64,000 bases of DNA from Bdellovibrio sp. ZAP7 (GTDB taxonomy: Bacteria; Bdellovibrionota; Bdellovibrionia; Bdellovibrionales; Bdellovibrionaceae): positions 2,976,001 to 3,040,000 of the forward strand of contig NZ_CP030082.1 in NCBI RefSeq assembly GCF_006874645.1. The letters run 5' to 3'. The position numbers and the translations under genes were made by a program. This document shows, piece by piece, positions 39,643-48,112 of the stretch. The notes under the pieces were generated by a model. It saw only the letters and a list, made by a program, of their open reading frames with translations, did no database searches and was not told where the DNA came from. Within the stretch, counting starts at the first letter, position 1, and every line of letters starts with the position of its first letter.

Positions 39643-41880
39643 TTATTTTGCCTTTTTAGTAAGCAAGTCTTGCCAAATGATTGGCGGAACGGCGTAGGAC
39701 TCCTTACCAATAGTCTGATAAAGCAGAGTATTTCTTAGAATAGCTTTCACATAGAAGCTCGTCTCATTCCACGGCAACTCATCCACCCAGATCTCCGCCT
39801 CTGGAGAAGAACCTGGATTTGTCATCGCAGATGAAACCTCTGGACGTGCTTCAATCCATTTTTTCAAACGATAGGGTCCTGCGTTATATGCTGCGAGCGC
39901 AAATGGCACACTTTGCGAGAACTGGCCCAACATCTGGGAAACATAGAACGAACCCATGGGAATATTCACTTCGGGTCGGAACATATCTTCTGGCACTTCC
40001 ACTTTCATTCCCAAACGTTTCGCAGTGTCTTGCGCTGTCGGAGGAATCATTTGCATCAAGCCCAACGCATTTGACGTGGAAATCGCCTTCATATTAAAAC
40101 CACTCTCTTGACGAGTCAGGCTTCGCAGCAGAATCACATCGATACCATAGCGATCTGATTCTTTCCTATAAAGACTGGTGAAGACTTCTGGATAACCTAT
40201 TTTCAAGAATTTTTCCTGACGCAAACGCGGATCATTTTCCAGGGCATCATTCACGAAACGAATAGCTGTAAAATACTGCCCGCGCTCCGCAAGCTTTTCT
40301 GCCAACGCCACTTTCAATGTCGGATCTTTCATCGGAGGCAGATCAGAAAGTTCTGTTTGCGCTTCACTCACCCACCCTGCATGCGACAAAGCAACAAAAC
40401 GGTCCCATGATTTTTTCTGGTTTCCAGCAAGATAAAAGGAATTTGCCAGCGCCAGATTTTTATCAGTTACTTCTGGCCAAGTTAATTTTCCATTTTGATT
40501 TTCTGCACGCAAGCGCAAGCCATAATATGAAAACGGATACTTTTCGATCAGAGCCTGAGAGGCTTTATCGGCGCGGTCTTTACTAAATTGTTGAAGCGAT
40601 CGCACCAACCAGTACTGTGCATTCAGATCATAGCGATCTTTGCCCTGCTGAACCAACCGCTCAAGCAGTGCAGATGCCGTCGTGAAATCTTGTTTGCGAT
40701 AGTAAATCAAGCTTGAGCGGAACAACGCTTCAGATGATTCATCCGATCCGTTGGCCGTGACGATCAATTTATTATAAAGATCGAGTGCTTTATCGTACTC
40801 GCCCAAAAAGTGAGCGGAACGAGAAGCCACCCACAAGGAACTGACGATGGATGGTGATTGCGGATTTTTATCGTAAGCCTTTTGCGCAAGTTCCAGACTG
40901 GAAGCCCATTCCCCTTTGCGGTGCAGGTTTTGCGCCCATTCCAACAATCGTGAAGCATCAGCATGAGACATTTCCACGAGGGCTTTTTCAGCAACCATTT
41001 TATCGCTGATGGAGTTATAAATTTCCAAAGGCTTGTCTTTCAAACGACGAGCCGCGCGACCACCAGGGTATTGATTCAACAGACTGATGGTGTCTTTCAA
41101 CGCTGGAATTAAATCGTTTTGTTTTAATGACTGACGAATACGCTCTTCAAGTTTTCCATCTTCACCGATGGCTTCCACTTGCACCGGAACAGCGGCTTTT
41201 GCAGACTGACTGCGGGCTTTGGCCAAAAACTCTAACTTTTCAGTTAGATATTTTGAGTCTTTCATACTTTGCGCTTCTTCATACAAGAACTGCGCTTGAA
41301 CGTAGTCATTCGCATTCAACGCAAAATCCCCCAGCATTTGATAACACTGAGATTTCTGTTCGCGGTTTAGTTTGGAACCATTATCCAAAAGTTTTTCGAT
41401 GCGGGATTCAATTTTACGATTTTTAAGTTTCGCCTGGGCATCAAGATAGCTTAGTTCCTGACTCACCCACATATTCCAAAGATCTTGAGACCAAGGGCCC
41501 TCGTCGAAAAGGTCCCAGGATTTTGCGATCGCTGTCAGAACGCGATCTTCCTGACCTGAGCTGGTCTTCTTTTGCTGAGCTTTATCCAAGCAGTGCAACC
41601 ACACTTGCCCGACCCAACCCTTAAGTTCTTTCTGTGCCGCAAATACTTTAGGTGAAAGGTTCAAACACTCATTCCAACGGCCGTTGATTTCATGACCCTT
41701 AAGCTGAGCCAGCGCTGGAAGCTTGGCGATTTTTTTTGCATCCATATCGTAAAGGTCCACATAGCCCGTGCCTTTAAGATCACGATTGATATCGATTTTA
41801 CGAACGACAGAGGCCGGCGCCGCAGGAGCCGCTGTTGCACTCGTGACCAAAAGTTTTAATAACAGAGACATTCCAGACAT
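39643..41880 (-). CDS. Soluble lytic transglycosylase Slt-like
   Basis: The product has 745 residues with a short signal peptide. Residues 30-560 form a long alpha-superhelical region with TPR-like repeats. The C-terminal SLT domain has the catalytic Glu592 in LTRQESGFN, then ALGLMQMIPPTAQ and FALAAYNAGPYRLKKW. This matches the ring-shaped Slt70 layout. It cuts peptidoglycan. Its ATG shares a base with the stop of the upstream GT39 gene (TAATG at 41878-41882), so the two are co-translated, which is an unusual pairing. Confidence 0.93.
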   Translation of the reverse strand: MSGMSLLLKLLVTSATAAPAAPASVVRKIDINRDLKGTGYVDLYDMDAKKIAKLPALAQLKGHEINGRWNECLNLSPKVFAAQKELKGWVGQVWLHCLDKAQQKKTSSGQEDRVLTAIAKSWDLFDEGPWSQDLWNMWVSQELSYLDAQAKLKNRKIESRIEKLLDNGSKLNREQKSQCYQMLGDFALNANDYVQAQFLYEEAQSMKDSKYLTEKLEFLAKARSQSAKAAVPVQVEAIGEDGKLEERIRQSLKQNDLIPALKDTISLLNQYPGGRAARRLKDKPLEIYNSISDKMVAEKALVEMSHADASRLLEWAQNLHRKGEWASSLELAQKAYDKNPQSPSIVSSLWVASRSAHFLGEYDKALDLYNKLIVTANGSDESSEALFRSSLIYYRKQDFTTASALLERLVQQGKDRYDLNAQYWLVRSLQQFSKDRADKASQALIEKYPFSYYGLRLRAENQNGKLTWPEVTDKNLALANSFYLAGNQKKSWDRFVALSHAGWVSEAQTELSDLPPMKDPTLKVALAEKLAERGQYFTAIRFVNDALENDPRLRQEKFLKIGYPEVFTSLYRKESDRYGIDVILLRSLTRQESGFNMKAISTSNALGLMQMIPPTAQDTAKRLGMKVEVPEDMFRPEVNIPMGSFYVSQMLGQFSQSVPFALAAYNAGPYRLKKWIEARPEVSSAMTNPGSSPEAEIWVDELPWNETSFYVKAILRNTLLYQTIGKESYAVPPIIWQDLLTKKAK

Positions 41881-43391
41881 TACTCTTTCTCCTTCGCAGG
41901 ACCGACAACTTGAAACGCTCCTGTATAAAGCTCACCGAAAAGACTTTTCTTTAGATACACCACGGAATATTCACGCTGCTGACGAAGCATGATACGTATT
42001 TTCATGAATTGCTCTTTGAGCTGGCTTTCCACATTGGCTTCGCCAGCCGTATCACAGTAATAAAGCCAAGCATCAGGAACAGCGCGATCCGCGCACACAT
42101 CCCAATGAGTTTTGAACGATCTGTAAATCCACGGGAATGGCCATTGCTCTTTCATGCCGATCTGCACCGACTCTGTTAAAAGATTCGGATGATCCTTGGC
42201 CACTTGCAAAATCAAATTCTGCAAATCCTTCATCTCATAAGTCGAGTTCACATAAATATATGGATGATTTAAATCAATGGGCTGTGAATAAACCGAACGC
42301 CAGTCACTGCGAAGGCTCCCCAAGGTTCCGACCAAGATGATTGAACCGAAAAGATATCCCTGCCAGTCACGACGCGCGAGAATTTTTTCAGCATACAATG
42401 CCAGAACAAAATAGAAGCCCCACACCAAAGAAAGTATGCACCACACAGTCTTATAAGGAATCCAGGAATAAACAAACAGTTGAAACAAAGAAAACGCTGA
42501 AACCATACGCAGGCGCGCATCTTTCGTGAAAAGTCCCACGAAGGCCATTCCCACACCGAACAGAACCAAAGGCTCAGCATCGGCTAGGACCTTCACCCAA
42601 TAAAGGAATTCTTTGTTGTGACCTGTCTCGCCCACGCCGGTTTTCATCCACGGCAAAAAGGCCTTAATGAAATCAAACAAACCCGGCCAATTACGTAAGA
42701 ATCCGGTGAACAACAATACAAAAGATATCAACAAGACCACAACCATATAGGTTAAGCGATGTGACCATGCGGCTTTAATTTTTCCAAAATTAAAATACTG
42801 ACGAATAACTGCTGGGCCGGCAAAGACCAATCCAACCACCCACGATGCCAAGGTGATGGCAAAAGTTTCTTTTAATGTGGCCATCCCCACGACACCCGTC
42901 AAAAGCAGCCCCAAAGATGTTCCGTCAAATTTTTCAGTCCAACGAAGCATCCCCAAAGCAAACAGCAATTGGAAAAACACAAAGGGCATCTCATGAATGC
43001 CGGAACGGCCATAAAACAAAAAAGCGGGACTGAAAAACAGAAAGAATAACATCGACCAGCGCACAGCTTGCGAACGAATCAGGGCGAAGCTGAAAAGCAT
43101 GACACTGAATACAGAGAACACCGCTGGAACAGCGCGCAGAATCTCAACACTGTGTCCCCAGATCGCGGTGAACGCCCGCAAAAGATAAAAATACAGGGGA
43201 CCGTGATAGTTGGTCGGGTCGTATTTATAGAAACCATTGATTTTCATCTGCAAAACGAACCAGCCGTTGATGCCTTCATCAAAATGCAAGGGCTTATTGG
43301 TCAATAAATAAAAACGGCTAAACACAGTCAAAAGAAGAATGACAAGCCAAATGATGTATTTCTGGATTTGAGTGACGCGAATCGATTTCAT
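41880..43391 (-). CDS. GT39-like polytopic glycosyltransferase (Agl23/TIGR03663-like)
   Basis: From ATG 43391 the product has 503 residues and about 10-11 hydrophobic helices. The first periplasmic loop has the acidic motif HFDEGINGWF and then NYHGPLYFYL, which match the TIGR03663 family (flippase activity-associated Agl23) within the GT-C/GT39 superfamily. The likely activity is transfer of a sugar from a polyprenyl-phosphate donor on the outer face of the inner membrane. The acceptor is unknown. It lies back to back with a GT2-like gene that could make such a donor. Confidence 0.85.
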   Translation of the reverse strand: MKSIRVTQIQKYIIWLVILLLTVFSRFYLLTNKPLHFDEGINGWFVLQMKINGFYKYDPTNYHGPLYFYLLRAFTAIWGHSVEILRAVPAVFSVFSVMLFSFALIRSQAVRWSMLFFLFFSPAFLFYGRSGIHEMPFVFFQLLFALGMLRWTEKFDGTSLGLLLTGVVGMATLKETFAITLASWVVGLVFAGPAVIRQYFNFGKIKAAWSHRLTYMVVVLLISFVLLFTGFLRNWPGLFDFIKAFLPWMKTGVGETGHNKEFLYWVKVLADAEPLVLFGVGMAFVGLFTKDARLRMVSAFSLFQLFVYSWIPYKTVWCILSLVWGFYFVLALYAEKILARRDWQGYLFGSIILVGTLGSLRSDWRSVYSQPIDLNHPYIYVNSTYEMKDLQNLILQVAKDHPNLLTESVQIGMKEQWPFPWIYRSFKTHWDVCADRAVPDAWLYYCDTAGEANVESQLKEQFMKIRIMLRQQREYSVVYLKKSLFGELYTGAFQVVGPAKEKE

Positions 43392-43408
43392 TGGTATTAA
43401 TCGTAAAG

Positions 43409-44152
43409 ATGGAATCCTCAGAGTCAACCCCTCACTGCTCTCTCCTGGTATATCTGAACAAAGATGCGGACGTTGTCCCTTCTTTTCTTCAGGATCTGCG
43501 CACGTTCTTTCAAAAATTTCCTATGAAGTACGAGCTGATTGCCCTTGTGGAGCAAGGCGCCGATAAAACTTTTGCAGTGCTTAATTTACAGGCCGCGCAT
43601 TCGAACTCCAATGAAACACTAAGCGTCCATAAAAACGAGAGCAAGAAAGGACGCGCACTGAGCCTCTATCAAGGTATGGAATTGGCGCGCGCACCTTTTG
43701 TGATGATATTAGACTCGGAACTGGCGTCCCCTTTTGGTGATGTTTTCAAATTATGGCAACATCTGGTCGCTGAAGACAAAGTCGACGTGTGCTGGGGCGA
43801 TCGTTATCGCAAAAAAGAAAATCCATTTCTGCGTGGCGAATCACCGCGCGCAAAAACAGAAATCCTGTTCAACAATATCCTGCGCGAAAGATATAACAAC
43901 TCTTTGCAAGACCCATTATGTGAGGTTATTGCCATTAAAAAATCTGCTTGGGAAAAAATCCGCACAGAGCTGCCTTTACAAAAGCTTCGTGGATGGTATC
44001 TAACCCCGGCTTTGCATCAAAGCGCGCGCTTGCAGACATTGAGTATTATCGAAATTCCCGTTTATGACTCCGGCAGATCATCCAAGTCATATAATGTATG
44101 GAAAGAACGTTTGAATTTATTCCGAGATAGTATTTTTACGAACCGGCAGTAA
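43409..44152 (+). CDS. GT2-like glycosyltransferase
   Basis: From ATG 43409 the product has 247 residues. It has a GT-A-like fold: a first strand (SLLVYLNKDADVVPSF), then FVMILDSELASPFGD where DSE occupies the DxD position, and later CWGDRYRKKENPF, resembling dolichyl- or polyprenyl-phosphate sugar synthases. It lacks C-terminal membrane helices. The DxD is degenerate, so activity is uncertain. Its start is 17 bp from the divergent GT39 gene. Its 3' end overlaps the hydrolase gene on the other strand by 17 bp. Confidence 0.72.
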   Translation: MESSESTPHCSLLVYLNKDADVVPSFLQDLRTFFQKFPMKYELIALVEQGADKTFAVLNLQAAHSNSNETLSVHKNESKKGRALSLYQGMELARAPFVMILDSELASPFGDVFKLWQHLVAEDKVDVCWGDRYRKKENPFLRGESPRAKTEILFNNILRERYNNSLQDPLCEVIAIKKSAWEKIRTELPLQKLRGWYLTPALHQSARLQTLSIIEIPVYDSGRSSKSYNVWKERLNLFRDSIFTNRQ

Positions 44153-45107
44153 ATTCTTGGGCCATCTTACCCAAAGCTTCATGCAGATAGTAATCAAGCC
44201 AACGGTGGCTTCCCAACGGGGTTTTATGTTTAGAAATATAACCCAGGTGACCACCACGCCCTTCGATATGCAAAGAAATGTCTTTAGATAAATTGGCATC
44301 GCGATAATCTTGGACCGTCACAAATGGATCATCAGCCGCGGTTAGCATATAAGTTGGCACGTCGATATTGTGAACATAGTGAATGGCCGAACAACTTTCG
44401 TAGTAATCTTCGCGATCGCGGAAACCCGATGCGGGCGCTGTATAAATGCTGTCTAAATCATGAATCGTCGCCCACATAGGAATACGATACGGTTGCTCGA
44501 TTAATCCAAAGCGATACTTCATGTCGATGTTTTGGCGCAGCCTGTGAACAAAGCGAACATCGTAAATACGATTGAATCCACTTCCCAGCAAACGTGCCCC
44601 CCGGCCCAAGTTCAATGGAGCATTGACCGTAATGATACCATCAGGCTTGTGATCACCACGAAATCCCCCACCCAGCCCCAATACAATGCAGCCGCTCATC
44701 GAGTAACCGACGGCGATTTGTTTTTTGTTCGGGAATTTCTTTCTTAATACTTTAAGAACTTCAGAAACATCCTCAGCTCGGCCGGAATGATAAGGATGTC
44801 TTGCTGCTGTCAGTCCTGGGCCCGCTCCGCGGTGATTGACCAAAACCACCGTGTGACCCAATTTCCGACAAAGGATCGCCGTTCGTTGCATGTAATCTGC
44901 TTGCATGTCTCCAGAAAGACCATGGTAAAGGCTGACCACAAGATCCGTGTTACCTGGATGGTAATAACAAAAAAGTCGATCCCCATCAGGAAGATCGACT
45001 TCAAAATTAATTCCAGGATTTTCTAACTCAGGTGATTTTAGGAAATGCCCCCATAAAGTTTGTCCGTGACCGCTATCGGCCCAGAAAGGAGCTTCACATG
45101 AAATCAA
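44136..45107 (-). CDS. YheT-family alpha/beta hydrolase
   Basis: The family typically has about 320-340 residues; a TTG at 45107 gives 323, but a longer frame reaches back to 45215 through the DUF3465 gene and no start has a good ribosome-binding site. Signs are WADSGHGQTLWG near the N-terminus, HGLSGDM, NHRGAG, the nucleophile Ser in GYSMSGC, Asp in TAADDPFV and His in EGRGGHLGYI. It is probably a cytosolic esterase or lipase-like enzyme of unknown substrate. Its start is 2 bp past the stop of the DUF3465 gene, so it is probably co-translated with it. Confidence 0.85.
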   Translation of the reverse strand: MISCEAPFWADSGHGQTLWGHFLKSPELENPGINFEVDLPDGDRLFCYYHPGNTDLVVSLYHGLSGDMQADYMQRTAILCRKLGHTVVLVNHRGAGPGLTAARHPYHSGRAEDVSEVLKVLRKKFPNKKQIAVGYSMSGCIVLGLGGGFRGDHKPDGIITVNAPLNLGRGARLLGSGFNRIYDVRFVHRLRQNIDMKYRFGLIEQPYRIPMWATIHDLDSIYTAPASGFRDREDYYESCSAIHYVHNIDVPTYMLTAADDPFVTVQDYRDANLSKDISLHIEGRGGHLGYISKHKTPLGSHRWLDYYLHEALGKMAQEFTAGS

Positions 45108-45109
45108 CT

Positions 45110-45535
45110 CTAGTCTTTGCAATAGTAAACTCCATTTAGCAGCACATAACCGTCTGGACGGTTGCCGCGTGGATCGTGATGGAGCCAGTGAAGCAAACCA
45201 CCTTGGTTTGTCCAAAGGAACATCCCGCCCATAGCGACGCGATCACCGACTTGTACTGGAACGCGCGGGCACATGTCTGAATTGTACACGGCTTGCATTG
45301 TTTTTCCATTTGAAAGTCTCACAACCCACTTTTGGTGTTGATTGCCATTTGTGTCGTCAGGCAACACTTGGATAACTTCCATATCTGAACCTTCAACGAA
45401 ATCCACACGTCTGTGAGATTCCATCGCACTTACGATTGCAGAATCGTTTCCGGACGCTTGGTAGTATGCATGAGCTTGGCTTGAAATTGCGGCAACTGAC
45501 AAAAGAACTGAAAGTAAACGAGTCGTTAACTTCAT
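45110..45535 (-). CDS. DUF3465-family exported protein
   Basis: From ATG 45535 (GAGGGGG 6 nt upstream) the product has 141 residues with a signal peptide (RLLSVLLSVAAISSQAHA). The C-terminal part has the family landmarks QVGDRVAMGGMFLWTNQGG then LHWLHHDPRGNRPDGYVLLN. The HWxHHDPxG motif could bind metal. Relatives are small periplasmic proteins of unknown role, with an OB-like fold predicted. It probably forms an operon with the hydrolase downstream. A Pho-box-like repeat lies upstream. Confidence 0.85.
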   Translation of the reverse strand: MKLTTRLLSVLLSVAAISSQAHAYYQASGNDSAIVSAMESHRRVDFVEGSDMEVIQVLPDDTNGNQHQKWVVRLSNGKTMQAVYNSDMCPRVPVQVGDRVAMGGMFLWTNQGGLLHWLHHDPRGNRPDGYVLLNGVYYCKD

Positions 45536-45608
45536 TGTGATCCCCCTCTGAATCGGCAACGAAGTTATCATTTGTTAGGACAAAAACAAGACAATAAATA
45601 CGCTATTT

Positions 45609-45637
45609 CTTTAGGGTTTTGTTAGGGCCTTGTTCGT
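45609..45637 (-). promoter_or_regulatory. Weak Pho-box-like direct repeat upstream of the DUF3465 gene
   Basis: CTTTAGG (45609-45615), TGTTAGG (45620-45626) and TGTTCGT (45631-45637) on the plus strand have an exact 11-bp period, as in the pstS box, and lie 74 bp from the start codon versus 67 bp for pstS. The outer units are degenerate. The same region holds a dyad TTAGGGT/ACCCTAA (45611-45617 with 45639-45645). Confidence 0.3.
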
Positions 45638-45663
45638 GACCCTAATGACAAAAAGTGAAATTT

Positions 45664-46140
45664 TTACTTATACTCGACATTCTCGATCGTTACGAAAACT
45701 TCTCCAGACGGTTTGATGAGTTTTACCTCATCTCCGAGCTTCTTTCCCAGCAGAGCACGCGCCACCGGCGACTTCCACGAAATCTTTCCGACCTTGGGAT
45801 CAAACTCATCTTCACCGACAATCTGATATGTGAGCTCGTCACCATCTTCATTAACCAACGTCACTGTGGCGCTGAACAAAACCTTATCGCCCTTCATCAA
45901 TTTCGGGTCCACGACCTCTGCATCTTCAATTCTTTTCGTAAGAAAATGCACACGACGATCAATTTCACGCAGACGTTTTTTTCCATACTGATAATCAGCA
46001 TTTTCAGAACGATCGCCATTGCTCGCTGCCCACTGCACGATCTCCACAATCTTGGGACGCTCGCCATGCATGAGTGCCTGGTACTCGTCGCGGAGTTTCG
46101 CTAGACCTTCGGGGGTGATGTAGTTCTTGTTATTATCCAT
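45664..46140 (-). CDS. greB: Transcription elongation factor GreB/GreA family
   Basis: From ATG 46140 (MDNNKNYITPEG) the product has 158 residues. The N-terminal coiled coil carries the acidic tip GDRSENADYQYGKKRLREID that enters the RNA polymerase secondary channel. The YQYGKKRLREIDRRVHFL sequence is GreB-like. The C-terminal FKBP-like domain includes PVARALLGKKLGDEV. It rescues backtracked RNA polymerase by stimulating transcript cleavage. Other ATGs at 46149 and further upstream are possible. It is divergent from the FecR operon. Confidence 0.93.
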   Translation of the reverse strand: MDNNKNYITPEGLAKLRDEYQALMHGERPKIVEIVQWAASNGDRSENADYQYGKKRLREIDRRVHFLTKRIEDAEVVDPKLMKGDKVLFSATVTLVNEDGDELTYQIVGEDEFDPKVGKISWKSPVARALLGKKLGDEVKLIKPSGEVFVTIENVEYK

Positions 46141-46191
46141 AGGTAACATACTAGACCATTTTCCGGTCACATTCCAAGTCTTTTGGACCAT

Positions 46192-46218
46192 CAAATAAAT
46201 CGAGAAATTTTCCGATAA
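46192..46218 (+). promoter_or_regulatory. Candidate FliA (sigma-28) promoter of the FecR-cyclase operon
   Basis: CAAA (46192-46195), exactly 15 bp, then TCCGATAA (46211-46218). The -10 matches 7 of 8 bases of GCCGATAA and the -35 core matches three of four bases of TAAA at the right spacing. The predicted start lies at about 46225, on top of the ribosome-binding site, so the leader would be very short. Confidence 0.5.
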
Positions 46219-46237
46219 ATGTATGAGGAGGAAACAG

Positions 46238-48112
46238 ATGAAAAATCAAGTAAAGAGATTAGTTGTCGCTGCGATAAGCTCGTCATCTGTTTTTGCGCTG
46301 ACGTGGATTTGGTATCAATCAACGGATAAGCAGCAAAACTCTCATACCAATGAGAAACCGCTGGCTTACGTCGGCAAAGTTGTCGACGATATCCAACGCC
46401 GACCAGCAACGCGCTTGCTGTGGCAACTCGTGAACTCCGGTGAACCACTTTACGATGGCGAAGCTATTCGCACCTCTGATCGCGGTGAAGTGCGAATTCA
46501 ATTTACGGATTCAGATCGCTATTTGGATTTGGAACCAGAGTCATTGATCGTTATCAAAAAATCCCAGGGCGAAATTGCACTTGATTTGATGGAAGGTAGT
46601 CTTTTCGTTAATGCGAAAGCTGGCAACGAAGATGGTAATGCTCCCGGACTCGTGCTTAATTCCGCGAATGGTAAAGTCGATTTGAGTCAGGCATCCGCCT
46701 CTCTTTCTAAAGGAAGTGGAAACTCTGTCGATGTCCAGGTCCTTGAAGGTAAAGCTTCGGTGAAATCGAAAGACGGTAAAAGTCAGGAGATCTCAACTGG
46801 AAGTTTCGGGGCCTTGGGTGCGAGTGGTTTGCAGTTTGATAAAAATAGTGTGAAAATCACCAGTCCGAATTTGCAAAAACCGGTGGCTATGAATGCCGAT
46901 GATTTGCAACCGATTCCCATTAAATGGTCAGGCTTTCCGGCAGATGCGCAAGTCTCTCTTTTCACCGGCACCAATCGCCGTGAGATGAGGGAAATGGCCA
47001 AAGCACCTGCGGGTGATTCTGTCATTATGGCAAAGCTTCCATTTGGTAAGCACTATTGGAAACTCGTGGCGAAATCTGCGAATGGCGAGTCCCTTGGCGA
47101 GAGTCCTATTTATAGAACAGAAATCCAGGCAAGATATGCCCCGACTGTGACTTTCCCTACAGCAGATGTGGAAATTCCGGCTCACACCAATCCGTTTGAT
47201 ATGACTTTCAAATGGCAAAAAAGCGATGACACTCGTCAGATGACTTTGCAGGTGTGGTCAGATGCTAAGCTGACACAACCCATTGCCACAAAAACATTTA
47301 CAAGCGAAGACAGCTACACAATGCCCGGCCTGCAAGAAGGCACGTATTACTGGCGCATGACTTCTTACTTTAATGATTCAGACAAACCGGTGCTGGGTAA
47401 AATGCAGAAGTTCTCTGTGAAGTTCACAGAGATGTTAAAGCAAGCTTCAGCTGAAGCTGCGGCGCCAACCCCGGCTCCAAAACCAGAGGTAAAACCTTTG
47501 GCCTTCACGATGACGGAATCGCAAATGACTCAGTACTTTGTGGATTCTCCGAAAGTGAATATGTCCTGGGGTGCCGAGAACATGCAAAATGTCAGCGCTT
47601 ACCGCGTAAGACTGCATGATGAAACTCAAACGGCAGCTGATGTTCAGCCCGTGGAAGTGAAAGAAAACAAATTGACGGCAGCAGTTCCAAAACCAGGTCG
47701 TTATATTGCATCGATCGAAGCCGTGGATAAAGACGGTCAAGTGGTGGGCTCGGGTACTTCTCAAGCCATCACGGTCACACCGATGCCGATCCTGAAAGCT
47801 CCACTATTCATTCCAAATGAAGGCCCGCTGCAAGCCTCAATGGATGGCCGCTCTACTTTAGAGTGGAATAAAATTGATGGTGCTGCTGATTACGAACTCG
47901 TGATCAAAAAAGACGGCAAAGAATTGAAACGCACTAAATATAAGAACACATCCACGGCCATCCGCAATCTTTTGCCGGGTGAATATGAAGTGATGATCTC
48001 GGCTCAAGACACTTACGGTCGTGCTGGAGAAACAGGACCAGTTCGTAAACTGATCGTGCCGGATAAATCGAACTTAAAGGCCCCTACTTTAAAGAAGATT
48101 AAAGTGAATTGA
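46238..48112 (+). CDS. FecR-domain envelope protein with FN3-like repeats
   Basis: The start was set at ATG 46238, because GAGGAGG lies 6 nt upstream and the earlier ATG 46223 overlaps it, giving 624 residues. One N-terminal transmembrane helix (RLVVAAISSSSVFALTWIWY) is followed by a FecR-type domain (about 45-185; GEPLYDGEAIRTSDRGEVRI, LDLMEGSLFVNA, VDVQVLEGKASV). Three or more FN3/Ig-like repeats with YYWRM, YIASIEA and YEVMIS strand ends make up the rest. It probably spans the periplasm from the inner membrane. The stop overlaps the next start by one base (TGATG). Confidence 0.85.
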   Translation: MKNQVKRLVVAAISSSSVFALTWIWYQSTDKQQNSHTNEKPLAYVGKVVDDIQRRPATRLLWQLVNSGEPLYDGEAIRTSDRGEVRIQFTDSDRYLDLEPESLIVIKKSQGEIALDLMEGSLFVNAKAGNEDGNAPGLVLNSANGKVDLSQASASLSKGSGNSVDVQVLEGKASVKSKDGKSQEISTGSFGALGASGLQFDKNSVKITSPNLQKPVAMNADDLQPIPIKWSGFPADAQVSLFTGTNRREMREMAKAPAGDSVIMAKLPFGKHYWKLVAKSANGESLGESPIYRTEIQARYAPTVTFPTADVEIPAHTNPFDMTFKWQKSDDTRQMTLQVWSDAKLTQPIATKTFTSEDSYTMPGLQEGTYYWRMTSYFNDSDKPVLGKMQKFSVKFTEMLKQASAEAAAPTPAPKPEVKPLAFTMTESQMTQYFVDSPKVNMSWGAENMQNVSAYRVRLHDETQTAADVQPVEVKENKLTAAVPKPGRYIASIEAVDKDGQVVGSGTSQAITVTPMPILKAPLFIPNEGPLQASMDGRSTLEWNKIDGAADYELVIKKDGKELKRTKYKNTSTAIRNLLPGEYEVMISAQDTYGRAGETGPVRKLIVPDKSNLKAPTLKKIKVN

